A stretch of DNA of 64,000 nucleotides from Tachypleus tridentatus (taxonomy: Eukaryota; Arthropoda; Merostomata; Xiphosura; Limulidae): positions 1,302,001 through 1,366,000 of the forward strand of contig NC_134830.1 in NCBI RefSeq assembly GCF_004210375.1. Direction: 5' to 3'. The notes below the pieces were generated by a model. The model did not search any database. It was not told where the DNA came from and saw only the letters and a list, made by a program, of their open reading frames with translations. The translations under genes were made by a program, and so were the position numbers. Of this stretch, positions 1 to 12,790 are shown one piece after another. The first letter of the stretch is position 1, and each line of letters opens with the position of its first letter.

Positions 1-3000
1 TTGATTAGTAGTTAGACTTGTGTTAACACTAAATAATTATGTTTCTTTATTCACATTGATTGGTAGCTAGACTTGTGTTTACACTAAATAATTATGTTTC
101 TTTATTCACATTGATTAGTAGTTAGACTTGTGTTAACACTAAATAATTATGTTTCTTTATTCACATTGATTGGTAGCTAGACTTGTGTTTACACTAAATA
201 ATTATGTTTCTTTATTCACATTGATTAGTAGTTAGACTTGTGTTTACACTGAATAATTATGTTTCTTTATTCACATTGATTAGTAGTTAGACTTGTGTTT
301 ACACTGAATAATTATGTTTCTTTATTCACATTGATTAGTAGCTAGACTTGTGTTTACACTAAATAATTATGTTTCTTTATTCACATTGATTAGTAGTTAG
401 ACTTGTGTTTACACTAAATAATTATGTTTCTTTATTCACATTGATTAGTAGTTAGACTTGTGTTTACACTAAATAATTATGTTTTTTATTCACATTGATT
501 AGTCGCTAGACTTGTGTTTACACTAAATAATTATGTTTCTTTATTCACATTGATTAGTAGTTAGACTTGTGTTTACACTAAATAATTATGTTTCTTTATT
601 CACATTGATTAGTAGTTAGACTTGTGTTTACACTAAATAATTATGTTTCTTTATTCACATTGATTAGTAGTTAGACTTGTGTTTACACTAAATAATTATG
701 TTTCTTTATTCACATTGATTAGTAGTTAGACTTCTGTTTACACTAAATAATTATGTTTCTTTATTCACATTGATTAGTAGTTAGACTTGTGTTAACACTA
801 AATAATTATGTTTCTTTTTTCACATTGATTAGTACTTAGACTTCTGTTTACACTAAATAATTATGTTTCTTTATTCACATTGATTAGTAGTTAGACTTGT
901 GTTAACACTAAATAATTATGTTTCTTTATTCACATTGATTAGTAGTTAGCCTTGTGTTTACACTAAATAATTATGTTTCTTTATTCACATTGATTAGTAG
1001 TTAGACTTGTGTTTACACTAAATAATTATGTTTCTTTATTCACATTGATTAGTAGTTAGACTTGTGTTAACACTAAATAATTATGTTTCTTTATTCACAT
1101 TGATTAGTAGTTAGCCTTGTGTTTACACTAAATAATTATGTTTCTTTATTCACATTGATTAGTAGTTAGACTTGTGTTTACACTAAATAATTATGTTTCT
1201 TTATTCACATTGATGAGTAGTTAGCCTTGTGTTTACACTAAATAATTATGTTTCTTTATTCACATTGATTAGTAGTTAGACTTGTGTTTACACTAAATAA
1301 TTATGTTTCTTTATTCACATTGATGAGTAGCTAGACTTGTGTTTACACTAAATAATTGTTTCTTTATTCACATTGATTAGTAGTTAGACTTGGGTTAACA
1401 CTAAATAATTATGTTTCTTTATTCACATTGTTTAGTAGTTATACTTGTGTTTACACTAAATAATCACGTTTCTTTATTCACATTGATTAGTAGTTAGACT
1501 TGTGTTAACACTAAATAATTATGTTTCTTTATTCACATTGATTGGTAGCTAGACTTGTGTTTACACTAAATAATTATGTTTCTTTATTCACATTGATTAG
1601 TAGTTAGACTTGTGTTAACACTAAATAATTATGTTTCTTTATTCACATTGATTGGTAGCTAGACTTGTGTTTACACTAAATAATTATGTTTCTTTATTCA
1701 CATTGATTAGTAGTTAGACTTGTGTTTACACTGAATAATTATGTTTCTTTATTCACATTGATTAGTAGTTAGACTTGTGTTTACACTGAATAATTATGTT
1801 TCTTTATTCACATTGATTAGTAGCTAGACTTGTGTTTACACTAAATAATTATGTTTCTTTATTCACATTGATTAGTAGTTAGACTTGTGTTTACACTAAA
1901 TAATTATGTTTCTTTATTCACATTGATTAGTAGTTAGACTTGTGTTTACACTAAATAATTATGTTTTTTATTCACATTGATTAGTCGCTAGACTTGTGTT
2001 TACACTAAATAATTATGTTTCTTTATTCACATTGATTAGTAGCTAGACTTGTGTTTACACTAAATAATTATGTTTCTTTATTCACATTGATTAGTAGTTA
2101 GACTTGTGTTTACACTAAATAATTATGTTTCTTTATTCACATTGATTAGTAGTTAGACTTGTGTTTACACTAAATAATTATGTTTTTATTCACATTGATT
2201 AGTCGCTAGACTTGTGTTTACACTAAATAATTATGTTTCTTTATTCACATTGATTAGTAGTTAGACTTGTGTTTACACTAAATAATTATGTTTTTTATTC
2301 ACATTGATTAGTAGCTAGACTAGTGTTTACACTAAATAATTATGTTTCTTTATTCACATTGATTAGTAGCTAGACTTGTGTTTACACTAAATAATTATGT
2401 TTTTTATTCACATTGATTAGTCGCTAGACTTGTGTTTACACTAAATAATTATGTTTCTTTATTCACATTGATTAGTAGTTAGACTTGTGTTTACACTAAA
2501 TAATTATGTTTCTTTATTCACATTGATTAGTAGTTAGACTTGTGTTTACACTAAATAATTATGTTTTTTATTCACATTGATTAGTCGCTAGACTTGTGTT
2601 TACACTAAATAATTATGTTTCTTTATTCACATTGATTAGTAGTTAGACTTGTGTTTACACTAAATAATTATGTTTTTTATTCACATTGATTAGTAGCTAG
2701 ACTAGTGTTTACACTAAATAATTATGTTTCTTTATTCACATTGATTAGTAGCTAGACTTGTGTTTACACTAAATAATTATGTTTTTTATTCACATTGATT
2801 AGTCGCTAGACTTGTGTTTACACTAAATAATTATGTTTCTTTATTCACATTGATTAGTAGTTAGACTTGTGTTTACACTAAATAATTATGTTTCTTTATT
2901 CACATTGATTAGTAGTTAGACTTGTGTTTACACTAAATAATTATGTTTCTTTATTCACATTGATTAGTAGTTAGACTTCTGTTTACACTAAATAATCATG

Positions 3001-3062
3001 TTTCTTTATTCACATTGATTAGTAGTTAGACTTGGGTTTACACTAAATAATTATGTTTCTTT
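1..3062. repeat. 55-bp tandem array, about 55 copies
   Basis: The unit begins TTGATTAGTAGTTAGACTTG and recurs every 55 bp, with 53-54 bp variants where the T-rich segment is shorter. Copies are highly similar. Diagnostic variants (TTAACAC, GGTAGCTAG, CTGAATAA, AGTCGCTAG) seen from position 1 to about 510 recur in the same order from about 1486, so a higher-order unit of about 1.49 kb is present. A shorter block containing AGACTAGTG recurs about 380 bp apart near 2.3 and 2.7 kb. The left end lies outside the window. No coding potential. Confidence 0.97.
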
Positions 3063-4440
3063 GTTTACTTTAAACACTAATGTTTTACTTTAATCGTATT
3101 TTTGGTCCCTGCATATATTTTTCTTCAACTCTACAATCGAAGCTAGCTGTTATCCAATGTTCTTGCTACAGTTGGTACGAGGCTTAAACCTCTTATTGGT
3201 AAAAACGCTTGGGATCCGGTTAGTAGCGCTTGTACTACTAGTAATTGTGGTATGAAGCTGACTTTGGTAAACAATTTCGTGTCGTAATGGAAGTTAACAG
3301 CAGTATTTATTCGACCCGTAAGTGATGGCATACTCGTATGTGTAACCAAATAATATATATCACCATTCGTATCCGTATATTAAAACTAAGACACTGAGAA
3401 AGGAAATAGCATATCTAGCAAGGAAAACAAAACGAATCTCTGATGTCAATCTTGACTGAACAGAAGACTGGTGGAGCCCGGTAGGACTTACGAAATTACA
3501 TCCTTAAAATACGGATTTTAATTCCCCAAGATGGACGCAGCAAAGATAACCCATTGTGTAACTATGCATCAAGGAGGCAACAGAAACAATAGGAAATTCA
3601 TGTAGTTCCATGAACTCGGAAGGGTTCCAACTTTGTACGTTGCGTAGTTGAACCACGTGAGGTTTAAATAGCTTATACGACACTCGAACATTTACATGGT
3701 AAGCATAAGAAACTGAATTACATCGTGCAGAGCCAGTAAAACAAATATCTTGTTTCTCCGATCCAATCAGGTGAGGTCCCCATTCTGTCCTGTCACTTAC
3801 ATTCAACTCTCGTATTCATAGCTGCATACAGAGTCAAATAATTTCCACACTCACAGAAGCCGGTTTCAGGGAAGCAGTAATTTCAAAACTGAAGCAACGA
3901 TAACTTAATTAAATGTCGGTTTTCTTGTTGAAAAATCCTGAGAGAACTTGTTTAATCTTGAAATTTGTCCATAAGTGTCTGACAGAAGAATCTATCCAAC
4001 ATGTTTCACAATCTGAGCCACATTGATTTGTTCCTGGTAAATATTGCACTACAAGTCTGAAATTCCTAAATGTTACATACGTCAAGTGATATCAATACAG
4101 CAGGTTTTGGAGCGTCTTTAAAACCACTTCAGACATTAATCTCTGTATTCCAGATGAACCACTTTTGTTTCCATCGCCTAATGCTATTGGAGTACGTATA
4201 AAAGAAAACATCTTCCTTCTCCATAAGTTTTAAAGTGTTTCCATTGTTTATGTTGCGTGGCTCAACTATGCAAGATTTAAACAGCTTTAAAGACACTAGA
4301 CCATTTAAATAGTAAGCATAAGAAACCGAATGAAACAACCAAGGTCATGTGTAACACAAAAACATGAAAAAACACAGAATCTTTTGTGAGGAGGAAGGTG
4401 GGTGTAACAAAATCCTAGATTATTAAAGACATTTCCTGAA
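3063..4440. other. Non-repetitive sequence with a diverged internal duplication
   Basis: No gene is recognised. Segments around 3600-3725 and 4205-4335 are diverged copies of each other; on the minus strand both read through a similar peptide (SVSYAY, then KLFK, then RN). They look like an old dispersed repeat or degenerate duplicated exons. I cannot assign a family. Confidence 0.35.
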
Positions 4441-4924
4441 AATCTGTCGCTAAATTACAGCGATTAAACCATGGTAGTGTTTCACTTACTTTGATCATTA
4501 CAGAGATTAAACCATGGTAGTGTTTCGCTTTCTTTGATCATTACAGAGATTAAACCATGGTAGTGTTTCACTTTCTTTGATCATTATAGCGATTAAACCA
4601 TGGTAGTGTTTCGCTTTCTTTGATCATTACAGAGATTAAACCATGGTAGTGTTTCCCTTTCTTTGATCATTATAGCGATTAAACCATGGTAGTGTTTCCC
4701 TTTCTTTGATCATTATAGCGATTAAACCATGGTAGTGTTTCACTTTCTTTGATCATTATAGCGATTAAACCATGGTAGTGTTTCACTTTCTTTGATCATT
4801 ACAGAGATTAAACCATGATAGTGTTTCCCTTTCTTTGATCATTAGAGCGATTAAACCATGGTAGTGTTTCACTTTCTTTGATCATTACAGTGATTAAACC
4901 ATGGTAGTGTTTCACTTTCTTTTA
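4441..4924. repeat. 43-bp tandem array, about 11 copies
   Basis: The unit GATTAAACCATGGTAGTGTT followed by a CTTTCTTTGATCATTACA segment recurs every 43 bp. Variants are single-base changes such as CACTTT/CGCTTT/CCCTTT. The array ends where a SINE is inserted. Confidence 0.95.
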
Positions 4925-5221
4925 TCTCTATAAGGGCCCGGCATGGCCAGGTGGGTTAAGGCGTTCGACTCGTAATCCGAGGGTTGCGAGTTCGAATCCC
5001 CGTCGCACTAAACATGCTCGCCCTTTCAGCCGTGGGGCGTTATAAAGTGACATGTCAATCCCACTATTCGTTGGTAAAAGAGTAGCCAAATATTTGGCGG
5101 TGAGTGGTGATGACTAGCTGCCTTCCCTCTAGTCTTACACTGCTAAATTAGGAACGGCTAGCGCAGATAGCCCTCGAGTAGCTTTGCGCGAAATTAAAAA
5201 AACAAACAAACTCTCTATAAG
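4925..5221 (+). mobile_element. tRNA-derived SINE with 10-bp target-site duplication
   Basis: The element body runs from GCCCGGCATGGCCAGGTGGG to an A-rich CAAACAAAC tail at about 5211. The head has a pol III A-box-like (TGGCCAGGTGGG) and B-box (GAGTTCGAATCCC) arrangement, and the anticodon position reads CGT, so it resembles a tRNA-Thr(CGT) ancestor (inference). A conserved body with ATGCTCGCCC and GGTAAAAGAGTAGCC follows. The same 10 bases, TCTCTATAAG, flank it at 4925-4934 and 5212-5221. That is the mark of LINE-mediated insertion and fixes the element ends. It is the best preserved copy in the window. Confidence 0.92.
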
Positions 5222-7074
5222 TTTAAAAGAAAGTAAAAAAGTGTTGTTCCCTGGGAATTATTCAAGAATTACATAAAGATTTCTCAGCCTTGAGTTAGTA
5301 TAAGGTGGGACTCTATACTAACGGATACAGCTGTTTCAGTAACACAAAAAATGAACTAAGTGATACACGTTCGTATGAACATGTTCATAGAAACAATGAA
5401 AGTTAACTGTGTAATAAGAGTTTCGTTTTTGTTCTAATAAACTTTGTTTCTAAAATTCTATTTGAAACGTTTCCGTGTCGAATGTTTAAAATACAACTCT
5501 ACAGTTATACGAATAGACCACTTTTACAGTCGTAACATAAACTAAACGTTTGTTGCGGTCGTAACAAACGACTATATATGTAACTATCTTGGTGCACAAT
5601 ACTGAATGTTCATTTGTAATGTTCAATGAATGGGCTAACAGTTTGATAGATTTCTCCATGTCCTGCTTTAGGAGTTGTTTTCATAATTGAAGGAATACCA
5701 AGGTGAGATAAACAGGAAAATAAAATGGAAGGTTTAAGAACAAGAAAACAATTTATATGAGTTTTTACAGCTTCCTCGTACTGACAATCTGGATTTTATA
5801 AGCTTCCAATACCACGTTAACCAACGTTCAAGAGCCAAACAACTGTTTACTAATTAAGACAAGTATCGCAAATCTACTGATCCTCTGGGACGCGCAGGAA
5901 CTCGAGCTGCATGTTTTCCAAAGTTTCTGGTACTCCTGCTGTCTGCAACAAGTGAGAACCGTTCATTGCAAGAATTAATGTGTGTTTTTCTTATAGCAAA
6001 GCCACATCGGGCTATCTGCTTAGCCCACCGAGGGGAATCGAAAACTTGAGTTTAAATTTGTAAATCCGCAGACTTTACGCTGTACAAAGACTATGAAACT
6101 AGTTTCGAAACTTTCATGAGAAGACTGGGAAAGACTGTTAGCGTCAAAACTAATTTTCTTGTGTCTTTAGGCTAATATCTGGTTCCAAAAATGTAGCTTA
6201 TCCTTCTATTTATTTATATATACATATATATAAAGCTTTAACCTGCTTATATAAACTGGACTATAGAATGACAGTCTTTAACGTTTGTTGACACTTAATA
6301 GACTGGTGATACTACATAATAACAAATTTTAGTGAAAGAGAAAATTCTATATGTTTGGAGGGAGAAAGAGAAAGGATGAACTGAAACAGTTCATGAAAAC
6401 AAATCGAATTTAAAGAGAATGCAAGGAAATCCATGAATTATTTGTTTTAAACAAGAACAAACTGAATACGTGCTTATGAATTCTGTGGACTTCAGAAAAC
6501 AAACAAACAATTCTAGAGGTTAAGATAAAGACAAGAAAAAGGTCCAATCATCAGAACAAATAAAGAATCTAAAAATAGTGCAAAGAGAGAATAAATCCGG
6601 TAAAACTAACAGTGGAATGAGAAGCAATAGATGAGGTAGAAAAACCAAGTGATTATTAATAAAACTAGGAAAACAAGATGTCTGTAAACCATGACAACGA
6701 AACAAATAAAGAAGCCAATAAATATTGAAAAGATGAAAAAACAAAAGAAGTAACAAAACAAAACGAAGAAGAAAAAGCCTAAAAAAAAGAAAACAGACGA
6801 ACAATGATCAGACTGAAAACCAAACAACAGGAACACTTTTGAGAGGGAACGATGGAACAATGAAACAATGGAGAAGAAATATTGGAAATTCAAAAAAATA
6901 AAAAATATTCGATAGATTTTAAAATCTAGTGATTTATTACAGGAAACAAAATACGAACACAGAGGCGAAAAAATAACATAATACACTTGAATAGAAAACA
7001 AATGACACAATCTTGAAATGGAAAACGAGAACAATTTTTTAAGTGGAAAAACCCAATGAGAAATTATTATCTTC
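5222..7074. other. Intergenic sequence, purine-rich from about 6330
   Basis: No gene is recognised. From about 6330 to 7070 the + strand is strongly A- and purine-rich, which makes long Phe/Leu-rich antisense reading frames that have no family signature and look like composition artefacts. A SINE fragment lies at 5985-6095. Confidence 0.5.
5985..6095 (-). mobile_element. SINE fragment, second tRNA-derived family
   Basis: Read on the minus strand, this contains GATTCCCCTCGGTGGGCTAA and GCAGATAGCCCGATGTGGCT followed by TTGCTATAAG. The same motif is found on the + strand near 12111-12190, so it is a dispersed family distinct from the SINE at 4925. It is a truncated, diverged copy with unclear edges. 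Confidence 0.6.
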
Positions 7075-7884
7075 TTCACACATGTAGATATTCGAAGTTG
7101 TAAACCAACCGAAATTGATTTATATCTCATGTAGAGATTCGAAGTTGTAAACCAACCCAAATTGATTTATATCTCATGTAGAGATTCGAAGTTGTAAACC
7201 AACCCAAATTGATTTATATCTCATGTAGAGATTCGAAGCTGTAAACCAACCCAAATTGATTTATATCTCATGTAGAGATTCGAAGTTGTAAACCAACCCA
7301 AATTGATTTATATCTCATGTAGAGATTCGAAGTTGTAAACCAACCCAAGTTGATTTATATCTCATGTAGAGATTCGAAGTTGTAAACCAACTCAAGTTGA
7401 TTTATATCTCATGTAGAGATTCAAAGTTGTAAACCAACCCAAGTTGATTTATATCTCATGTAGAGATTCGAAGTTGTAAACCAACTCAAGTTGATTTATA
7501 TCTCATATAGAGATTCGAAGTTGTAAACCAACCCAAGTTGATTTATATCTCATGTAGAGATTCGAAGTTGTAAACCAACCGAAATTGATTTATATCTCAT
7601 GTAGATATTCGAAGTTGTAAACTAACCCAAATTGATTTATATCTCATGTAGATATTCGAAGTTGTAAACCAACCCAAATTGATTTATATCTCATGTAGAG
7701 ATTCGAAGTTGTAAACCAGCCCAAATTGATTTATATCTCATGTAGAGATTCGAAGTTGTAAACCAACCCAAGTTGATTTATATCTCATGTAGAGATTCGA
7801 AGTTGTAAACCAACCCAAGTTGATTTATATCTCATGTAGAGATTCGAAGTTGTAAACCAACCCAAGTTGATTTATATCTCATGT
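7075..7884. repeat. 47-bp tandem array, about 17 copies
   Basis: The unit ATGTAGAGATTCGAAGTTGT followed by AAACCAACCCAAATTGATTT recurs every 47 bp. Variants include GATATTC and CAAGTTG. The edges are sharp. Confidence 0.96.
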
Positions 7885-9262
7885 TCTTATTCTCCATAAA
7901 ACTAGTATTTGAATGTCTGTTTTCTTCGATTTAAGAAGAGATATTTACCGTTATAATGTTATATTTTACAACACGCATTCAAAAACAATATTCATATGTA
8001 GCCACTATAATAAATAAAAATTAACATATCACTCTACGTATGAACTTGGATGAGATTAATTCTCGATGATATCTGGTTTTTAGATAACTATACAAAGAGG
8101 AAAAGTGCAGTCCAGATTGTTTTATTTTTGTTGGATAATTGTTTTTATTTATATCAACACGATGAAATTCATACCTCGAACAAAATTTTCTCCACATGAA
8201 GAGACGGTAACAGTGTAACGTCTTTCCAAAGCTACACAAGAGCTATCTGCGTTATCCGTCACTACTTTTGAAATATTAGAAGACAAGTAGTCAGAGAAAA
8301 GTACTCCCCCCTTGGATCACTCTAATCAAATAGTGGCTTTGACTTATACTGCATCTACGGTCTCAAATCGTGTTATACAGTTTGTAGCAAAGGGACTCGA
8401 TCCTTGGACCCGAAAATTCACATTATGTCACACTCAACACTCAGCCCAATAAATTTTAAAAGTAAAAAAAAAAAAACCTTTACCTGATCTTTATATGATG
8501 GCGTATTCATTTCATTTATAGTTTCTATCACGTTTTTATCAAGACGTTTCGTAGTTAAATAACGAATGGAATGCTGAAAGATGGCGAAGCAAAGGAAACC
8601 AATGAGCCTAATGTTTGTGATATAAATCACGTAAATATTAGCTTGTTTTTTATAACATTACACTTAATTTGTCTCCCGCGGATTGAAAATCACGGGTGCG
8701 TAAAAACGGTGTCATAGATCCATCGTCTGTCTCCTGTCCGATAGTGACAACAGATAAATCCAAGATGGCGTCTTTCCACGTCTCCGATTTTGAATTCGCT
8801 GTGGAAAAAAATCAGACGAAATGTGTAACACAGTGTCTGCAGTTAACGTGATTTCTAGAAAAATATTGTAGATACTTTGATAACATCTCACACCAAGCTG
8901 CGAATACTAAATCGACTGAAATTGAGTTAAGCCTACTTTGAATGCTCGTCGAGCAGGACATCGGTCGATTAGCGATTTCGTAGTTTAAATGATTCATATA
9001 ACGTCAACGCCTGCACAAATATCGAGAAAAATGAAGTGTGGGTCTTACTGAGGGAAAACTAGCACATATTTTCAAAGTTAATGTGTAAATAATATCACCA
9101 AATATTCAGATTTAAAATAACAAATTAAATAAATCCGACAACTTTGTTGCATCTATGAAATATTAGAATATGATAAAAGAAATCGGAGAAGTAAATAACA
9201 AAAGTTTTCTGACAGTAAATCGATTCAAGTTTTATTAACACTAGAGGGCGCAAAGATAGCAT
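7885..9262. other. Intergenic sequence with a degenerate SINE
   Basis: No gene is recognised. At about 8226-8345 the minus strand carries a heavily diverged copy of the main SINE tail (AAGCTACACAAGAGCTATCT on the + strand, followed by a remnant of the body). The rest is AT-rich unique sequence. Confidence 0.45.
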
Positions 9263-9538
9263 GTTTGTTTGTTTTTGAATTTCGCACAAAGCTACTCGAG
9301 GGCTATCTGTGCTAGCCGTCCCTAATTCAGTAGTCTCAGACAAGATAGAAGGCAGCTAGTCATCACCACCCACCGCCAACTCTTGGGCTACTCTTTTACC
9401 AACGAATAGTGGGATTGACAGGTCACATTATAATCCCCCCACAGCTGAAAGGGCGAGCATGTTTTGTGCGACGGGGATTCGAACTCGCAACCCTCGGATT
9501 ACGAGTCGCACGCCTTAACCCACCTAGCCATGCCGGCC
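9263..9538 (-). mobile_element. tRNA-derived SINE, near full length
   Basis: This is the reverse complement of the family at 4925-5221. On the + strand it starts with the TTTGTTTGTTTTT tail and CAAAGCTACTCGAGGGCTAT, and ends in the tRNA-like head (GGATTCGAACTCGCAACC, then GCCATGCCGGCC). A 5-bp direct repeat AGCAT lies at both edges (9258-9262 and 9539-9543) and may be a short target-site duplication. It is well preserved. Confidence 0.9.
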
Positions 9539-10282
9539 AGCATCAGGGAGACGCACAGTTTAATAAAAACTAAACTTTTTTTTAATTATCTTACGAATAC
9601 TAAAGAAAATAAGAAGAATTGGATAATTCTTGGTCAAAAAATAATATATATTATATTATGATAATATCGGTAAACATTTGGTTTCAATAATTATTTTACC
9701 TATTTTACTATATTCTCTAGTCTTACGTAAAATAAAGTATTATAATATTACCATAGTTTTTTAGCCATTGTAAATACGTGTTTACCGACACTAAATACTC
9801 CAAATTAGACCAGTATATTGTTACATTAATTACTGGATTAGTTATTACTTCTGAGGTTGGTAGCTTGCTATGATCAGCCAGTAAGAAATATTTATCAATA
9901 TGCCTTTATTGTTTTTTTATCATGTTTTCTGGTTTGTTCATTGGTGATCGTAGTTCCACTCGCAGGCCACAGGGACCAAATATGGCGCCAATACTCTGGA
10001 GCTGCTTTAAAAACAATTGGAAATAATATTGAACCTAATCGGCACGTTGAGTCCTTTGTTAACCTTGAGGGGCATTTGAACCCTACACGGGATATTTTAT
10101 CAGTAAATATTAAACTGTATATTATACTGATAAGCTTGTGAGTGATGAACAGAATGAAGAAACAAACAAATGTATATTACAAGTAAAAGTGCACCTCCAA
10201 TAGAAAGTATGTCTTTATTTTGTTTCGGGTCTTTCACCAGAAAGGGACTCTTGGTCATATATTCTGGTTCCTCTTTCAGCAG
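9539..10282. other. Intergenic sequence, nothing recognised
   Basis: AT-rich sequence between two SINEs. The short reading frames here have no recognisable family features. Confidence 0.4.
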
Positions 10283-10509
10283 TGGCGCGACTTGGCCGGG
10301 TGGTTCGGGCGCTGGACTCATAATCGGAGTGTCGCGAGTTTTAAGTCCCGCCATACCAAACATGCTCGCCCTGAAATCGTGGGGGCGTTATAAAGTTATG
10401 GTTAATCCCAGTATTCGTTGGTAAAAAAATAGCTCAAGAATTGTTACAATACTAAATTAGGGACAGATAACCCTCGTGTAGCTTTGTGCAAAATTCAAAA
10501 CAAAAAACA
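10283..10509 (+). mobile_element. tRNA-derived SINE, diverged
   Basis: This is the same family as 4925-5221. The head reads TTGGCCGGGTGGTTCGGGCG, followed by AACATGCTCGCCC, a TATTCGTTGGTAAAA body and a tail with CCCTCGTGTAGCTTTGTGCA. Part of the body is deleted. Flanks CCTCTTTCAG and CCTTTTCAAG may be a decayed target-site duplication. Confidence 0.85.
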
Positions 10510-11120
10510 ACCTTTTCAAGAATTCTTAACTTACTCTCCAGAGGTCACAACTGTCATTGATTTGATTGTTTCAGTCAAGGGACTTCGCTAGATAGGGTAC
10601 TACAACCCCTATCATCCCCACTTGTAAGTGTTTAATAAACTATGTATACATTAAGTTTTATTAGATTCGTTCGTGTTTTCAAAACGATTTTCACTTAAAT
10701 GGATCTATTTGAATAATAAGTTATAAAGTAAATAGCCCTCGTGAGACCGTTTCCTCGAGTTTACTGATTAATGTTGATCTGACTACAAAAACTGGATGTT
10801 ATTATTTGTTGATATTTTACTGAAGAATGTTACAAAGTAAAACCAGTTTAGTTAAAACAAAAACCTTTTTTGTTTCAGAATTAGAAAATAGAGTTTAAAT
10901 TGTGTGAAACGACTGTACAAACACTTTTGGTTCACCCTGTATTTTACGAACACAAGATACGTAACCGATGGGTTACATTTCAAGTTTTAATACGAAGTCC
11001 ATGAACAGCAAGACGCTAATAGTAAATATTAAAAGTTGTTTTCTGATAAAAAAAAAAAACAATCAATCTGAAATTCGACTTGGTTATTAAAGTGTTTCTT
11101 GTTGATTGATAAAAATTTAT
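10510..11120. other. Intergenic sequence, nothing recognised
   Basis: AT-rich unique sequence between the SINE and a short tandem repeat; no supported gene. Confidence 0.4.
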
Positions 11121-11238
11121 ATTCCTATGATCCACATATGTGTTATCCAGCATGTGATATATTCCTATGATCCAGATATGTGTTATCCAGCATGTGATAT
11201 ATTCCTATGATCCAGATATGTGTTATCCAGTATGTGAA
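11120..11238. repeat. 40-bp tandem repeat, 3 copies
   Basis: Three near-identical copies of a unit containing TATTCCTATGATCCAGATAT and GTTATCCAGCATGTGA. One base distinguishes the first copy (CCACATATG). Confidence 0.9.
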
Positions 11239-11255
11239 ATAAAGGGAAGAGATTA

Positions 11256-11425
11256 TTTTTGAATTTCACGGATTATTCAAGGGCTATCTGTACTAACTGT
11301 TCCTAATTTAGCAGTGTCGGCAAGAGGAAACAACTGGTCAACAGAACCCACCGCCATACTCTTAAGCTACTGTTTTATTATCAGGGAGTAGGATTAACCA
11401 TCACATTATAATGCCCTACCATCAA
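11256..11425 (-). mobile_element. Degenerate SINE (main family)
   Basis: The + strand shows a decayed tail (TTATTCAAGGGCTATCTGTA), then TCCTAATTTAGCAGTGTCGG, then a body remnant ending near CACATTATAATGCCC. The tRNA-like head is missing or unrecognisable. Confidence 0.7.
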
Positions 11426-12110
11426 CAAAAGGTAAAGGGAAGGAAGTTGGTCAACATAACCATAAGAACGGATGTCCAAAACAAAACATCAGGAAAAATG
11501 TAAATTACATCATAACAATTTCTTGACGTATTAAAACATCTCAACCCCAAACCTCTTGTCAACTAACAATCAAACAAAACAGCTGTAAATCTAAAAATCA
11601 GGTAACATAATTTTACCCTAACATTAGATGTGGGAAGATTCCTAACGGTCGAAACTCACACTAATACATTCCTTTTAAGATTCTTATATCACTTGTGTAA
11701 TAAGACAACAGTCCTTCAGTAAACATAAGTATATGTGATAAAGAGAAGACCAAACAGAACTTTCAGTCGTGAAACACACTAAACGTGCTGGTTGGATCAT
11801 TTATGATCTAGTCTGAGTAAAGACATACCTGTACATCATCTGTGTCTCAGATATCAGCAACACTTTGTAAAGTTGTGGTCCTGACTATTTTTTGCCGAGG
11901 GCTGTTAAATTATGGCCAAAAGCCATAGAATAGGTCAGCATGTTTAATGACCATAAACAAAAATGTCATCTCCAGAAAGGAAATGAAGTTGTGCTGTTAC
12001 GAAGTTAAATATAAAAAAAACTAAGAATTGAACTTTCATTAGACGTTTTGTCTTTAATAGGTATAATGACAAGAAAAACTCGATCTGAATATAGTGTTGC
12101 TCTCTCATGT
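11426..12110. other. Intergenic sequence, nothing recognised
   Basis: Unique sequence without a supported gene or clear repeat. Confidence 0.4.
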
Positions 12111-12190
12111 CGCCCCGATGTGGCTCAACGGTAAAAATCAGGTTTCGATACCAGCGATAAGCAAAACACAGGAAGCCTACCGTGCAATTT
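12111..12190 (+). mobile_element. SINE fragment, second family
   Basis: CGCCCCGATGTGGCTCAACG, then GGTTTCGATACC and CGATAAGCAAAACAC, form a tRNA-like A-box/B-box pair related to the minus-strand fragment at 5985-6095. It is truncated and diverged. Confidence 0.6.
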
Positions 12191-12289
12191 GTGCTAAAGA
12201 ACAACCAAATCAGTCACTGAAACTCACATGAACCCTTGGTCACTTTCCTTAAAGTTTCTTGTCTCAAGTTCAAACTATAATGTTTTATT

Positions 12290-12440
12290 GTGTTTGTTTC
12301 AGAATACACCAAAAGCTACACAAGGACGTCTGTCGTCCCTAATTTTAGACTAATAGACCAAAGGGGAAAATAGTCAGTTTGATCAAATACTGAGTGTCAA
12401 CCTTCGCTGTTACAGCGCATCCGTAACCACAAACTACAGG
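12290..12440 (-). mobile_element. Degenerate SINE fragment
   Basis: Decayed tail motif (AAAAGCTACACAAGGACGTC on the + strand) followed by a TCCCTAATTTTAGACTAATA segment like the main SINE body. The head is not recognisable. Confidence 0.45.
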
Positions 12441-12790
12441 GTGCATCTACGTCCAATGGGTGCTTACCAACAGTACTGTCACTTTTTATTAAATGTTTCA
12501 CTGACCTTTCTGTACACTGCACATCCCTCCTACACCTGGTGTAGAAAGCATGTTTTTAATATTATATGCTCTCAAAATGACCATTGGTAGCCCATCGTGT
12601 AGCTCTTAACTTCAAAAGAACAAAATAAGTGTATTCACTTCGTTTTCTATTACAGTTATGAGTCTCTCTGGTTATTGTCTCGGATATGTTTTTGTAGACA
12701 ATTAACCTGTTAAGAAAATGTCTTTTTAGGAAGTTAACCTGTCGAGAAGATGTTCTCGTTGACAATTAAACAATTCGCAGTTAACCGATG

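Noticed and set aside
1..3062. CRISPR-like array
   Set aside because: Repeats are contiguous with no unique spacers and the DNA is eukaryotic; the same applies to all other arrays here.
4936..5010. Functional tRNA gene at the SINE head (also at 9463-9538, 10283-10355 and 13115-13190)
   Set aside because: The anticodon stem has a mismatch, and each head is joined to the same SINE body and tail; they are retroposon promoters, not tRNA genes.
6520..7160. Phe/Leu-rich minus-strand frames as membrane proteins
   Set aside because: They reflect the purine-rich + strand and run into the 47-bp array; no start context or family motif.
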